The notes under the pieces: model-generated
Seen by the model: the letters and a program-made list of their open reading frames with translations, nothing else
What the model was told of the DNA's origin: nothing
Database searches by the model: none
Part shown: positions 53,290-64,000 of the stretch, in pieces
How the letters are laid out: each line of letters begins with the position of its first letter
Position numbering within the stretch: the first letter of the stretch is position 1
Position numbers and translations under genes: made by a program
NCBI GenBank assembly: GCA_023690525.1
Contig: CM043017.1
Location: 178,390,330 to 178,454,329, forward strand
Origin: Holotrichia oblita
Lineage: Eukaryota > Arthropoda > Insecta > Coleoptera > Scarabaeidae
Direction: 5' to 3'
Length of the DNA: 64,000 nucleotides

Positions 53290-54160
53290 AACTGTGTTCG
53301 AAGAGTTCGAGAGTTCGAGAGAGAACATTGAGCGTAGATCACCACCTACCACCACTAGTGATATGGATAAAAGTACAATCTACCTGCGTCGTAATCAAGG
53401 TTGCCAATTGTATAATTACTGCTACGCTATGCTTCCTTCACTATCACTTTAATCCCATCATGGGAGCTACGCAAAAATATGCAAATAAACTGGAGAGATT
53501 TTTGGTCGGGAATATTTCCACAGCATCGCTTCGCAGGGGGTAGATTCACTAATTAAAATCGAACGCGCAAGATAAAGTATTACAGTTCGTAATTGGAAAT
53601 ATCCCGTAAATAATTCCCGAAAAAGAATCCCGCTGAAAAGCTAATTTCCGAATTTTAGCCTCCTAAACACGAAAGTAGGTACTCCATCCCCCGCATTTCC
53701 TGGTGTAAAGCTAATCCCCTCACGCTCCATTCACTTGATTCGTCGCCACTTCCCTCCTCCTCTCTACCGTCACACGCTCATCTTTTTCTGCCCCTCTCGC
53801 TCATTAAGATTGTATTTAATTTCGTAATTAAGTTTAGTCCCGAAAGGGTGTTCGGCTAATTCCAGGACCGGCGTCTCTGGCGGTCGAAACGTTTAAAAAT
53901 TTGCGTGAGAAGATTTTAATCCGGTAACGAAAGCACACCTTGCGATGTTAGGTTTAATATGAATGCCTGCTGAGTCACGTAATTTTGCTTTACATTAATC
54001 GATGTTGTAATTTTGGACACATCCAAGGTTTATTTTTTTATTTTAAGATAAGCAGGGCTAAATTAATTGTTAATTATATATTGGTCACAAATGTCACCAA
54101 TGTTTTTTCCTCCTCTTTTGTTCTTTGTTTGTTCTTAATTAACAATAAAGTCGGGAATCC
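53290..54160. other. Non-coding, nothing recognised
   Basis: No exon or transposon was assigned. A pyrimidine-rich segment lies near 53745-53810. Confidence 0.3.
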
Positions 54161-54164
54161 CTGC

Positions 54165-55715
54165 TCACACAGGAATGTCGTTGAAAACACCATGAGATAC
54201 CGCAAAGCTGCCTTCCGAATGTTTGGGTAAGATATTTCTACACCACAACTCTTCTAGGCTTACACCAAATTCAAACGAGTCCTTGAAATTACTGTCATTT
54301 TGAATTGATTCAATAACCTCCTCTTGAATATTATCAGGGATATCCTTAGGCTTGACAATAAAAGGATTTCGAATCAATTTGTTTTATAACTTCAGTCTCA
54401 CTCCTACCATATTCAGGGAAATAACGAACAAATTCGTCCTACAGAGTGCCTAAGTGACTGAGTACATTATGTTGTACCTTGTCTGTAATAGTGGCGTAGT
54501 CGCCGTCGTCAGCAAGAGTTTTCAAAGTCGGAAAAGATTGAAAGTTTTTCTCTTCAACTTTGGCTATCCAGAGATCAATTTTACACGAAAACCCACGAAG
54601 TTTGTCCTCGAATACAAATATATTGCCAACACCTCAAACTTTTCGTTTCCAGAACCTTGAAGTTGTAAGTTCAGCTGGTTCAAATGCCCAAAAATATCTA
54701 CTAGATATGCGAGTTGCATCACAAGAGTTGGTTCACTCGATTATTCCAAGAAATGCCGCATTTTCATCTCAATAAAAAATACTTTTACCTCTTCTCTCAA
54801 CTCATATAAGCGTGCCAACATATTACCTTTTGACAACCAACGAACCTCAGTATGAAAGAGTAGTGTCTCGTACTCAGAGTCTAATGCTGTACATAACTTT
54901 CTGAAAATACGCACTACTTTTAATAGTGTTCACCATCTTTATGGCCAATTTCATTGTATTCGACAAGTCTTCGGGAAGTGTTTTTGATGCCAATTCGAGG
55001 CGATCAATTATGCAGTGCATCGTCACTGTGGAGGGGTTCTTCTCTTTCACCAATGTTGCTAAGCCTGAACGTGATCCTAGCATAGCAGGGACCCCGTCGG
55101 TACAAAATCCAGCCAGCCTCTTTCACTCAATGCCATGCCTCTCAGTAATCACAAATGATTTTCATGACATCTTTTCCTTTCGATGTTGTTTCCAACTCTT
55201 GGGATATTAACAGTTCTTCCTTAATTGTGTTGTTGTCTCCTAAATACTGAACAAAAACTAGCAACTGGCAGCAATTGAGCAACGTCGGTACTTTCGTCAC
55301 ACTGCAAACTGAGAAATATTGATAATTTTTAATTTCACAAACCAGCTGATCTTCAATGTCATTGGACATTGTACCGATCCGTGCCTTCACAGTATTGTTC
55401 AATAGGGGAATATCTTGAATTTTCTTAGAAGCTTGTTGGACTGCTGTAATCAAACATGGCTTCACTAGGGTTTCACCAATAGTATGCGGTTTCTTTGCTT
55501 TGGCGATTAACTGTGAAATCTCAAATAAAGCTGGGAGAGCTTTTTCAGACGATTCATATGCGGCACCAGTTTCCCTAATTTCATTTTCTTTAAGTTTTCT
55601 AATTTTCCAGTGAAGAATTCAGGTGGCCGGTCACTCAAGTTAGAATGAACTGTCTTTATATGACGTTCTAGTTTTGCAGGTTTCGTCGTGATGCTGCAAT
55701 CCGGTTCGAAGGACC
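54165..55715 (-). mobile_element. hAT (ZBED5/SCAND3-like) transposase relic
   Basis: The minus strand carries ordered blocks in shifting frames: KPAKLERHIKTVHSNLSDRP (BED finger end), then a KPCLITAVQQASKKIQDIPL segment, RIGTMSNDIEDQLVCEIKN, a CQLLVFVQYLGDNNTIKEEL segment, LETTSKGKDVMKII, MLGSRSGLATLVKEKNPSTV and ALASKTLPEDL. These are characteristic of the hAT family domesticated elsewhere as ZBED5/SCAND3. The C-terminal dimerisation part is missing. Stops and frameshifts show it is dead. Confidence 0.8.
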
Positions 55716-55965
55716 AATGTACTTTAGCGATGTTATCATCAGTGGCTACAGTTTTTGGACGTCCCAAACGCTCATCGTCTCTCAAGCCTGTACGGCCACG
55801 TTTAAATTCTGCTGTCCAAAATTTTATTGTAGTAAATGATGGTGCAGAATCCTCGTATACAGCGTCCAACTCATCTTTAATTTGCATTGGCGTATTGCCT
55901 TTCAAAAACAAATATGTAATGACAGCTCGATTTTGTTCATTTCCATAAAAACGATATGGATTCAC
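55507..55965 (-). pseudogene. Chimeric frame: mariner HTH joined to hAT BED region
   Basis: A single 152-codon open frame begins with a mariner-type paired helix-turn-helix (NRAVITYLFLKGNTPMQIK, AVYEDSAPSFTTIKFW, GRPKTVATDDNIAKVH). At about 55712-55720 it switches to the hAT BED-finger end (TTKPAKLERHIKTVHSNLSD). There is no stop at the joint. Whether it is transcribed is unknown. The simplest view is an insertion or deletion joint between two elements that happens to keep frame. Confidence 0.75.
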
Positions 55966-55969
55966 TCAA

Positions 55970-56890
55970 ACGATTGTCAAACAATTGCGCGTCCAAAATG
56001 CCTGAAATTTTGATGATTAACGAGTGCTGCCATCTTCACATTAGTGTCGCAAATATTTCAGACCACCCTCGTAAAATGCACAAAACGGGGCCACAAATTC
56101 AACTCATCCCAACTCTGCACGCTCCTAATACAATAACGTTGAACGCGATCTCTCCAGGATCTTCCATTTGGATGCGAATTAAAGTTCAACCAGAATAAAA
56201 CGATGGAAATTGTTAATCTCCATCAGCATATTTCCTACACTCTCTCCTTGTGTAATCTTATCTCCTCGAAAATCCGTTTCCGTTTGCTAACGTCTAAGGT
56301 CTAACTTGAGGGTTTTGAGAAGGAGATTCAGAAAGTTTCTCCCTCGGGACGAAGCACACAACTCTCCGGCATACAATAATGTATGTATAGCATAGCTAGT
56401 ATATAGGAGGATCAGTTTCGCTATCTGTTGTCTAATGTCTTTAGAGGAGAAACGACGAAGCCGTTAATGGAACGTATTATTCTGTTGTACATGGGTGTGT
56501 GCGTCTTTTAAATATCACCATTTTAATATACGGAGTATGATCTTAAATAAAATTGTGTTAATTCAAGCCCATGGTATTTTGAAGATATCCAAATGGAGAT
56601 AAGTTATCTACAGGATTTATTTTGTTGAAATAAATAAAAGTGAGTGCGTTTTCCATTTGGCCAATGTTATTTTTGCATCTTTCCATTTTCAAAATAGAAT
56701 TTTTAGATTTTAAAAGTGATTCAACATAGTTTTATACACAAAATAAATCAATGCCGAATATCTGGTAACCTCTATAGCCATTCATCACTATTGGAAAGCT
56801 AGACGAAGTGTGTCTAAGCTTCTTTATCAAGTTGTTCTTGGAGGAAATAAATTGACAGTTCTGGCTAGTTCAAAATCAGGCCATCATTTA
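55970..56890. other. Non-coding, nothing recognised
   Basis: The start may include the outer end of the mariner fragment; no terminal repeat could be paired. The remainder is AT-rich and featureless. Confidence 0.3.
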
Positions 56891-56893
56891 TGT

Positions 56894-57500
56894 TCAGTCT
56901 GGATGGGAGACTTTTTTTTTTTCATATGCAGGTTGGTTTTCGAAATGTTTGATGGAGGTAATGTTGACGTCCTCCGTCAATTGCCCCAAGGGACAAACAA
57001 GAGCAATGTGTCGGAGCAAGCTCTCGCGGCACAGTAGCGAGTAGAGTACGTACTTGACGGGGTTGAATTTTGAATTGATCATTTTATTGATATATTGGTG
57101 CAGTGTGAGACGCGAGTTCAAAAGCATTCCTAACACATTTTGATTAGACGATCTAAAAGACCACTCCACTATTGCACCAAGTGTGGTTTGCGGTCCGTTG
57201 CGTATTATTATGTTTTCATCTTTGGAATCACTGTTAGGGAGTTGATTATAAAAATTAAAAATAGAATAAGGCCCAGTGGAGATCCCTGTGGCACCTCCCC
57301 TCCCGCTGTTGTTAGAGGAAATTTAGCCTTCCTACCTGACTGACAAGGATCTGTTGCTGAGATAAGAAAAAACCTGCCTAACGACGTTGAGATTCAAACC
57401 TTTGTGGATTAGATCTTTGTGCCACATGGTATCAAAAGCTCCTGCAATATCAGAGAACCACCCCCAAGGGCTTCTTGACCTCTAGGGCATTGCAGATTAG
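56894..57500 (-). mobile_element. Jockey-like LINE reverse transcriptase fragment
   Basis: Reading the minus strand from 57480 gives DIAGAFDTMWHKDLIHKGLN (SKAFDxVxHxxL block). It continues with FSYLSNRS, a damaged QGxPxGxxLxPxLF block with FNFYNQLPN, then NVLGMLLNSRLTLHQYINKM. The YADD block is missing. Confidence 0.72.
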
Positions 57501-57649
57501 TTCTGTAAAGCTAAATATCTGGAAATCCACACTGAGCCCCTTGTGGAACTCAAACTAAACGAAAAGATGTTCCTTTAAGGGTCTCCGCCAATTTTGCAAA
57601 TCAAAAAATCAGCTAAATCACCATCAACTGCCCTAGCAACGCGAGTGTC

Positions 57650-58350
57650 TCTTGTTTGAATGTGCAATGTCACTACTTCAGAAACCGCTATTTCGATCGG
57701 TTTGAATGCTGTATTTTCATTGGACTGAATAGACGCCGATATAGAGCCGATTGTTACAAAGTGTTGCCCAAATTTTCGAAGTGGACAAATTTGAGAACAA
57801 AGCGGTTATCAAGGCGCTATCAAGCTATAAGTCATTTCAGATACGAATTTAGGCATCATTAAGCGAGATCGTTACTGTGAATGAAACCTGGGTTCACGAT
57901 TATGATCCTGAATCGAAAAGGCAGAGTATGGAATGGAGACACAAGGGTTCACCACCCCCTCGAAAGTTTCGTACATCAGATTTTCCCTGGAGATGGAAGA
58001 TGACGACCATGTTTTTTTAGGATACCGGAGGAATTATCCTTACAGATCTTTTACCACGTGGCCAGACGATAAGTGGACAATATTATACTGTTTTAATTTC
58101 AAAATTGCGTGATTATATCGAAGAAAAAAGACGGGAACAACGCTACTGTCCACAGCAGCTGTGTTTTAGTGACTGCCGGTCGTGGGATTGATTTTCGAGA
58201 AGATGAAACACTGATGATAGAAGTGAATGAGTGCAGCCTTGCAGCCCAAGGCAAACTATTTTTTTTTTGAGGACATCAAAACTCTTTACCATCGTTATAC
58301 CAAGTGTATCAATGTCTTAGAGGACTGTGTTAGAAAATAAAAAATTCCAC
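57650..58350 (+). mobile_element. Degenerate mariner fragment (fourth lineage)
   Basis: The plus strand reads VNETWVHDYDPESKRQSMEW (first catalytic region) with GSPPPRKFRTS, then GGIILTDLLPRGQTISGQYY and KLRDYIEEKRREQ. The second and third catalytic regions are shifted and damaged (about 58130-58260). No TIRs were found. Confidence 0.75.
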
Positions 58351-58390
58351 CTTTCCAAGTCGTTTCATTCTACGTCAGGACAATAATGTA

Positions 58391-58617
58391 TACAGAGTCA
58401 TTCACAAAACTGCTTCGACGTATTTTTCTGGAAATCTCTAATAAATCGGAAACCGTAAAAGATAGAAGCTAATATGTCTAACAATCAATGATAGAAAATA
58501 ATTAAGTGTATTCAAAAAATGCAATAACATATAGGATATTATTCCATTTAAAAAAAGTGACTTTTATCGGCTTAAAGTTGGTTGAAATGAACGTTAATTT
58601 TGGACTACCCTGTATAA
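58391..58617. mobile_element. Possible MITE with TATACAG/CCTGTATA ends
   Basis: GTATACAGAGTC at the left and CTACCCTGTATA at the right bound about 225 bp of AT-rich, non-coding sequence. The ends resemble the TACAGGGTG family seen at 20.4 and 50.5 kb. Confidence 0.35.
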
Positions 58618-59564
58618 ATTATGATAAAGTTTAGGACGTAAATTTGATGTATGCTATTTCGGCTAATAACATGCCAAATATGAGGTCCTTAGCTGTAATG
58701 CCTTCAGAAATACATTTTGAACATAACATTGCAATTGGTCCTATATTTACAAAAATTAAAAACGGCTGACTTTTGACATGGGGTGTCTTAGTAAGTTTTG
58801 ATGCAGAATTGTGTGCCCGATACAAAAAACTCACAAAAAATATCCATGCTGTTTAAATTAAGAAAGTTGACGTCAACTTCCGGTAAAGCGGAAGTGGTAC
58901 AATAGCGCAAATAATTTTGCGTTTTCAGAAATGTGGAATTTCAAGAAGGTCAAAAAGTTCTAACGAGAGTCATTTTTCATTCTATTAAATTCTCTTCTTT
59001 AAATAAAAACATAAGAAAGTTTGTTAAAGGCGTTAGCTAATGCACACAGTTTCCTATTACATATCTTGCTCCTGTAATATAATAAGTAGAGACGCTGTCA
59101 GTCTAAAATTGTAATCTTTTTATAATAAACCATTACAGGATACAGCACCTGGTCATATATCACACTTATGACTATATATATATCCATATACCCACATAAC
59201 TCTAGCTTATATTACCTACCTTACCTCGTTTAATTTCACTTAATCGCGTTTAATCAAGATTTATGGCACTATTGTGTAAAATAAAAGTTCTGGAACAATC
59301 AACGTAAAATTCTAATCGTAAATAAAAGGATCGGTAAAGCAGAGTACCAGGAGGGATACAAGAAAAATAATAAATACACTTTTTCCATTCGATAACACGC
59401 TGTAAAATATATTCTAATGGGATTTTTTTTGTTTGGTACAATGTCAAGCGAAGGAAAATAAATGATACAGAAAGATAAAGGTCAGCCCCTCCTTTAAAGG
59501 GACGTGAAGTCAACTCGAGCGTATCCGCACTGAATCCCATAAAATGCTATTGTAATATTTATCT

Positions 59565-59612
59565 CTCTATGTATGTATGTATGTATATATGTACATAATA
59601 TATACATATATT
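59565..59612. repeat. GTAT/ATAT microsatellite
   Basis: GTATGTATGTATGTATATATGT-like simple repeat passing into an imperfect TATATACATATA palindrome. Confidence 0.7.
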
Positions 59613-59879
59613 ACAAATTCTAAAATCACATCTCAAGAATTTTATTTCTAACAAAGATTGCAATGGAAAAACAAAATTGTTTACCTAAAATTGGTAATCT
59701 GCCAAGCTTATCAGTCAAATAGTATACGAATTTATGAAGAATAAAGAATTTATCCATAGGAAGTCAAATTCTGTCACACTTTGGAGGAAGGCAGCTAAGC
59801 AAGATGAAGCTAATTTTAGAAAGTAGGCATTTCCATAAACTAACGTTATTATCTAACGGAATTAGGTCTTCAACTTAGT

Positions 59880-60360
59880 TTGTTGATCAATTCGTGAAGC
59901 GAGTTGTAGAACTGGATCGTTGTTGGACAAAACAACCCGTTCACGTTCTCGTCCAGTGGGTTTAGCCGAAAACATTGCTGCTGTTGCTCAGAGTGTGCGT
60001 GAAAATCCATCAAAATCAACTCATCATCGTTCTCAGGAACTGAACATGTCTTGTACTTCTCTGAAGAATTTTTTTTTGCGTAAAGGTCTCGGTATGAAGG
60101 CTTACAACGTTCAATTAGTCAAGGAATGTAATGGATGTGCAATGGATTACCAATTCTACGATGACCTGGAACATTATTGCGTCCAAACAGAGGTCGAAGT
60201 TTTCTTCGCGTAATCGTAACTGATCGCCTGTTTTCATAATAGACTTGCATTGCTGTATTGTATAGGCTGGCATGATAAATTTTCCCCAACCGCAAAAATG
60301 TAAATTTCCAACACTCAGAACAAAAATGGCGCGCAATTCAAATCCTAAAGTCCAATGTAT
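59880..60360 (+). mobile_element. Rearranged DNA-transposon relic (mariner-like HTH)
   Basis: A plus-strand frame reads RSRPVGLAENIAAVAQSVRE, then NPSKSTHHRSQELNMSCTSL and GLGMKAYNVQLVKE, the second helix-turn-helix region of a common insect mariner-like family. The minus strand of 60115-60336 reads YTIQQCKSIMK, which resembles the start of the same family. The two parts are thus in opposite orientation and indicate a rearranged insertion. Confidence 0.6.
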
Positions 60361-60375
60361 GTATGTATGTATGCG
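60357..60375. repeat. ATGT microsatellite
   Basis: A short GTATGTATGTATGTATG run at the boundary between the DNA transposon relic and the LINE 3' end. Confidence 0.6.
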
Positions 60376-61093
60376 TTATGGGATGACATCGTAGTGCGAC
60401 CTGAAAGGTCTATTGTGCTGTGCGGGTCTATGGTGCTGTGCCGTGTGGTTGAGGGTTTCTCGACTTCATAGCTGGCTTGCTAGGCCTATCTTCTTTAGAA
60501 AATTTAGAATGTGGGATGGCTTGATTTTTGGCAGATCTCCCGCTTCTATTTCATAAGATCCTATGTGCCTAGCCCTTGAATTACGTACTGCTACGCAATC
60601 AGAGAGGATATGTAGGAAGTTTCGTCTTCCTCCTCACAGAAACGGCATTCTGCTGTCTCTGCCTGCCCAATTGTTTTCATATGCCTTCGGAGCCAGGACA
60701 GTGACCTGATAGGATTCCTGTCAGTAGGCGAAGTTTGTCTTTGCTCGTTGTAATGAGTTCATTGAATCTGTTCTGGTTATAGGTTCCCAGAGTCGTTTTC
60801 GTTTGTCTCATTCCATGTTGATCAAACCAGTGCTTGGTTTTCCTTTGATCAACTTCTCTTTTTAGTTTCTCTAATATTGTGCTCTGACTGATCCCGCAAA
60901 AAGGTTCAGGGCTTAAGAGAGATGCACTCGCTCCTCTGCTTCCTCATTTCCTTCTAATCCGCTGTGTCCCGGCACCCACATGAGAGTCACTTTGTTTTCC
61001 TTGCCTAGCTCGTTTAGCTTAGACAGGCAGTCCCAAGCCATTTGTGAGCTGATTTTATAGGAACTCAGCGTTAATAAAACTGAGTTTTATAAT

Positions 61094-61134
61094 CGCCTTG
61101 ATAATGACAGCATTGCTGTTGAAACGGGTCGGTG
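61094..61134 (+). ncRNA. Hammerhead-ribozyme-like motif, variant core, copy 2
   Basis: CGCC, TTGATAA, T, stem II GACAGC/GCTGTT (loop ATT), GAAAC, GG, GTC, then GGTG pairing with CGCC. C3 and G8 are replaced by U and A. The triplet GTC is the preferred cleavage site. Confidence 0.38.
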
Positions 61135-61337
61135 TTTTAGTTAAAACTTGTTTGGTGTTCAGTGGGTTAAAGTGTTTAGTGATCTTGACCGATAGTCAAG
61201 CAGCCATGCAGAAGAAAGAAAGTATCGGAAACAGGAGATTATCATCTTGACCGATAGTTCTTCACTGGATCTCTTGGTGCAGAAGTAGAACACTAAACAT
61301 TTTAACCCACTGAACACCAAACAAGTTTTAACTAAAA

Positions 61338-61378
61338 CACCGACGCGTTTCAACAGCAATGCTGTCATTATCAAGGCG
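61338..61378 (-). ncRNA. Hammerhead-ribozyme-like motif, variant core, copy 3
   Basis: Inverted relative to copy 2, with the same architecture: stem I CGCC/GGTG, core TTGATAA, stem II GACAGC/GCTGTT, GAAAC, GC, GTC. Confidence 0.38.
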
Positions 61379-62247
61379 ATAATAAAACTGAGTTTTATTA
61401 TTGCTCTGCACCAAGAGATCCAGTGAAGAACTATCGGTCAAGATGATAATCTCCTGTTTCCGATACTTTCTTTCTAGGCTGAATCGGACGCAATTTCTAT
61501 AGCGTGTATTTCCGCCTGAAGGATGCTAGGGAACTTCCCTAAACTTTCAGAGTACTTGGTTCTGGACCCATATACTCCGATTCCAGTCCCTTCGGTTGTC
61601 CTAGAGACATCTGTATACCATAATATGGCATTCGTGTTCAGTTCCTTTATGATGTTTTGATTCCATTCGCTTCTGAAGCCTAGCCTCGTAGTGACATTTT
61701 TTTCGACATCCCATGGCGGGGCATGTCCCACAATGCATCATCTCCTAGTAGGATTTTTTATTTCTGCCTGATGGGGCCTTCCCCCAAAGTTTCTATAAAC
61801 TATCACAGCTCTTTTAGCTTTGTTGGTTACTTCCAATCCGTGCTTGTTCCAGAGACGTTTATTATCTAGTGTAAGACCTAGATATTTAGTCTCTGTCTTC
61901 CACTCAATGCTTTGTCCATCTAGTTTGATGGTTTTGAGATTGAGTTTCCTTTTTCTTGTGAAGGTCACTAGTGTAGTTTTGGTGGGGTTAATATTCAGTC
62001 CCACCGACTGACACCATTTTTTTGTAAAAGTAGTTTGGATAATGTCGCAGAAGGTACTTTCAAATTCTCTCATCGGCATACCCCTGGCAGGATATGCCAA
62101 TGCCCGTCAAACCGCAGAGGAGCTCATCTACATGAGCGGGGATGCAACTCCGCCTCGTGGACAGCCCCTGGTTGTACTGATTGAGATAGTTTCTAAATCT
62201 ACCTCAGTTTCTGCTATTCTTGTGGAGAGTAACTCGTAAAATCGTAG

Positions 62248-62297
62248 TAAAATCGAAGCCAATAAAAAAGGAGACTATTTTATTGGCTTCGATTTTA
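62248..62297. repeat. Perfect 20-bp hairpin with 10-nt loop
   Basis: Left arm 62248-62267 (TAAAATCGAAGCCAAT...) and right arm 62278-62297 are exact reverse complements, with the loop AAGGAGACTA between them. It lies just outside the decayed LINE. Confidence 0.85.
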
Positions 62298-62299
62298 TT

Positions 62300-63175
62300 A
62301 TACTTTGACGTCAATTACGAACAAAATAAGCAATTTTAAGGACAAGAGGCGGTAATTTTTTTATCAAATTTTCTAGTATATAATGTAATTATATTATTAT
62401 AAAAGTTTAAGTCTAAAATTTGCGTCGATTTTCTACATAATAGGAACTATACATTAATAAAATTCAATTAAAATTTTATCGAACTATTCTATCGTGCATT
62501 TTTTCTACAGGTCACGGAAACTCTACTCTCCGAAACAATGTACCGGAATTAATAATTGAAACACGTACATACTTCCACGTTGTATCGATGAAACAAGTAA
62601 ACACAATAAAATTTAGCGGGGAAACGATAGAAAAACTATTTTACGAACTCGATATATACACAAAAATAATTTAAACATCGACTATGTACGGTAACTACCG
62701 TTCCCATTAGCGTTGAGCTATTCGAAACGGGAACACCACCGGCGTTCGAATCGATGATGGTAAAATAAATGCAATATATAATATCGCGTGCATGTAGTAC
62801 ATAAAAGACCAGCCATAAAACGTTATCAGGGACTTACGCGTGCAGACGTATATTATGCTGTTTTACTGCTCGTTTTATTAAGTTCTCCCTATCGTCTTTC
62901 GCCCGTTTCTTCTTCCTATTTGAAGCGTTTATGCTTGAAGTATGACAATTTTGTGCTCAGAATTTAGATTAATATATTTCATCGTTAACGGTTTGACTTG
63001 CCTATTATTTACGTACCTATAATGTTTGAGAAAATTGTCTTTACTTTGTACTTAAAATACAAAATACCTCTTCATGTAACAGGATTTTAAATATGTACAT
63101 AATAAAAAAATAATGTTTAAGAAATATTTTACAACAAAAACAATAAGAAGTCATACGTCTGCTGTTGCTCTAAGG
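62300..63175. other. Non-coding, nothing recognised
   Basis: AT-rich sequence without identifiable exons or elements. Confidence 0.3.
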
Positions 63176-63179
63176 TTGA

Positions 63180-63370
63180 GCTGATTGTCCATGAATCTTT
63201 TTATCTCTGATATGCGGCCTTTATCTAGCCACGGAGTTTTCAATCTTTTACTGCAAAGGTCTTCAACGAGGTGTTTCTTTCATGACGTCAGGTCACTCTA
63301 TCGGAACGTCGAGATCTCTATGGATCTGCACATTGGTCACGAACCAGGGTGCTACGACTAGATCAGGGGA
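63180..63370 (-). mobile_element. Probable LINE ORF2 extreme C-terminus
   Basis: The minus strand reads FVTNVQIHRDLDVPIE, resembling the WYVxNxxIHxDLxIP motif at the end of Jockey-type ORF2. The following residues are frame-broken. Confidence 0.45.
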
Positions 63371-63374
63371 GTCA

Positions 63375-64000
63375 GAGTCGTTAGCGCCCGAATAAATCGA
63401 GAAGCCACCATAGAACAATTATATTTGAAGGTGAGTCTCATTCCAAGATACTGCATCTGGAGACTCCGGTTCTGTTGAAGCGAATTTTGCAAACGTAGTA
63501 TCGTTGGAAACAGCATTACTCCCCCAATCTACTGCTTACAAATTCACGCCAATCTAATAAGACAAGTAATGAAAATATTAAATAAAAAGATATATTTTTG
63601 ACTGCAGATTAAAAATTGTAGATAAAATTACCAACAAATCAGCGAAAACCGAGTATCGCTATCTTTTATCTATTCAAAGATATCTTGAGAAATGTGTGAA
63701 TTGGTCTTATTAGAAAGGATTTTCCTTGGTCTACATTTATTGATTCAAACTGTTTACTCTTATTTTGTCCATCACCACTAGAGGGCGTTCAAGAAATTTA
63801 AATACGTAAATTTTGTGATTTTTGATTATCCTAACACTCCCTTCGCACATTACGTAACAAATCAATAATTTCCATAACAGAGGCATTTACATATCATTTA
63901 ATTATTTGCTTTCTTTGATCGAAATTATAAGTCTTATGTACTTATTATACAGTGTGTAAAAGCCAAATGGAATAAATTCATTATTTCGGTTCAACGTCAA
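63375..64000. other. Non-coding, nothing recognised
   Basis: No exon or element was identified up to the window edge. Confidence 0.3.

Larger units (their letters stand above)
61070..61480. repeat. Inverted duplication inside the LINE RNase H
   Basis: Two arms (about 61073-61290 and 61300-61480) are inverted copies. Each combines a retroelement end (AACCCACTGAACACC, hammerhead-like motif, AATAAAACTGAGTTTTAT) with a piece of the LINE RNase H coding region (ATCTTGACCGATAG, encoding ILTDS). The left arm contains one extra ATCTTGACCGATAGTCAAGC segment. Confidence 0.7.
60380..62110 (-). mobile_element. LINE with RNase H, C-terminal half, interrupted
   Basis: From right to left on the minus strand: a reverse transcriptase tail (VGLNINPTKTTLVTFTRKRK, then KTETKYLGLTLDNKRLW), then RNase H start (AILWYTDVSRTTEGTGIGVY, LQAEIHAIEIASDSA). 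After an insertion at about 61070-61480 comes the RNase H end (VTLMWVPGHSGLEGNEEAEE) and a CCHC-like terminus. The CCHC copy is shifted. The element is 5'-truncated and dead. Confidence 0.82.

Overview
This is an AT-rich, intron-containing, transposon-packed stretch of an insect nuclear genome. The gene set (an arthropod-type SmydA lysine methyltransferase relative, the m6A writer subunit Flacc/ZC3H13, a neural-cadherin exon, FBXO42, XAB2) and the mobile elements (mariner, piggyBac, hAT, Jockey/RTE-like LINEs, copia) fit an insect, perhaps a beetle. The species cannot be fixed from this window. A run of exactly 500 N at 47079-47578 is a scaffold-gap placeholder.

Layout. 1-1515: piggyBac 3' end with a mariner inserted at its stop codon. 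2536-12051 (-): a complete seven-exon rhodopsin-family GPCR whose large introns hold LINE, mariner, copia and hAT debris and a 139-bp higher-order tandem repeat. 12305-17215 (-): a three-exon SmydA gene whose first intron holds RTE and LINE endonuclease relics. 18334-28342 (+): Flacc/ZC3H13 in three exons. Its first intron carries a double palindrome and its second a hAT inside a hAT plus a 1.94-kb foldback element. 29350-29628 (-): a one-exon NATD1-like acetyltransferase. 31402-32736 (+): alpha-aspartyl dipeptidase. 33244-35864 (+): XAB2/SYF1. 36.1-40.1 kb: transposon cluster. 40528-46352 (-): FBXO42, with a full-length mariner in its long intron. 46608-46824 (-): one cadherin exon, best matched by CadN. 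47.6-64 kb: no host gene recognised. It is filled with decayed LINEs (RT, RNase H), mariner and hAT relics and hammerhead-ribozyme-like motifs.

No cellular pathway unites the genes. They are ordinary single-copy insect genes: splicing (XAB2), RNA methylation (Flacc), ubiquitin ligation (FBXO42), peptide turnover, signalling and adhesion. The most interesting structures are (1) a hammerhead-ribozyme-like motif at 51141-51182 and three relatives in which the core 3-8 base pair appears changed from C-G to U-A, (2) very long foldback DNA in Flacc introns, (3) an opsin-like GPCR that lacks the retinal-binding lysine, and (4) an orphan cadherin exon about 250 bp upstream of the FBXO42 start codon. 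Coding sequence of XAB2 and FBXO42 contains four apparent frameshifts, all of the same -1/+2 class, probably consensus errors. All family assignments come from reading translated motifs by eye; no database search was run.
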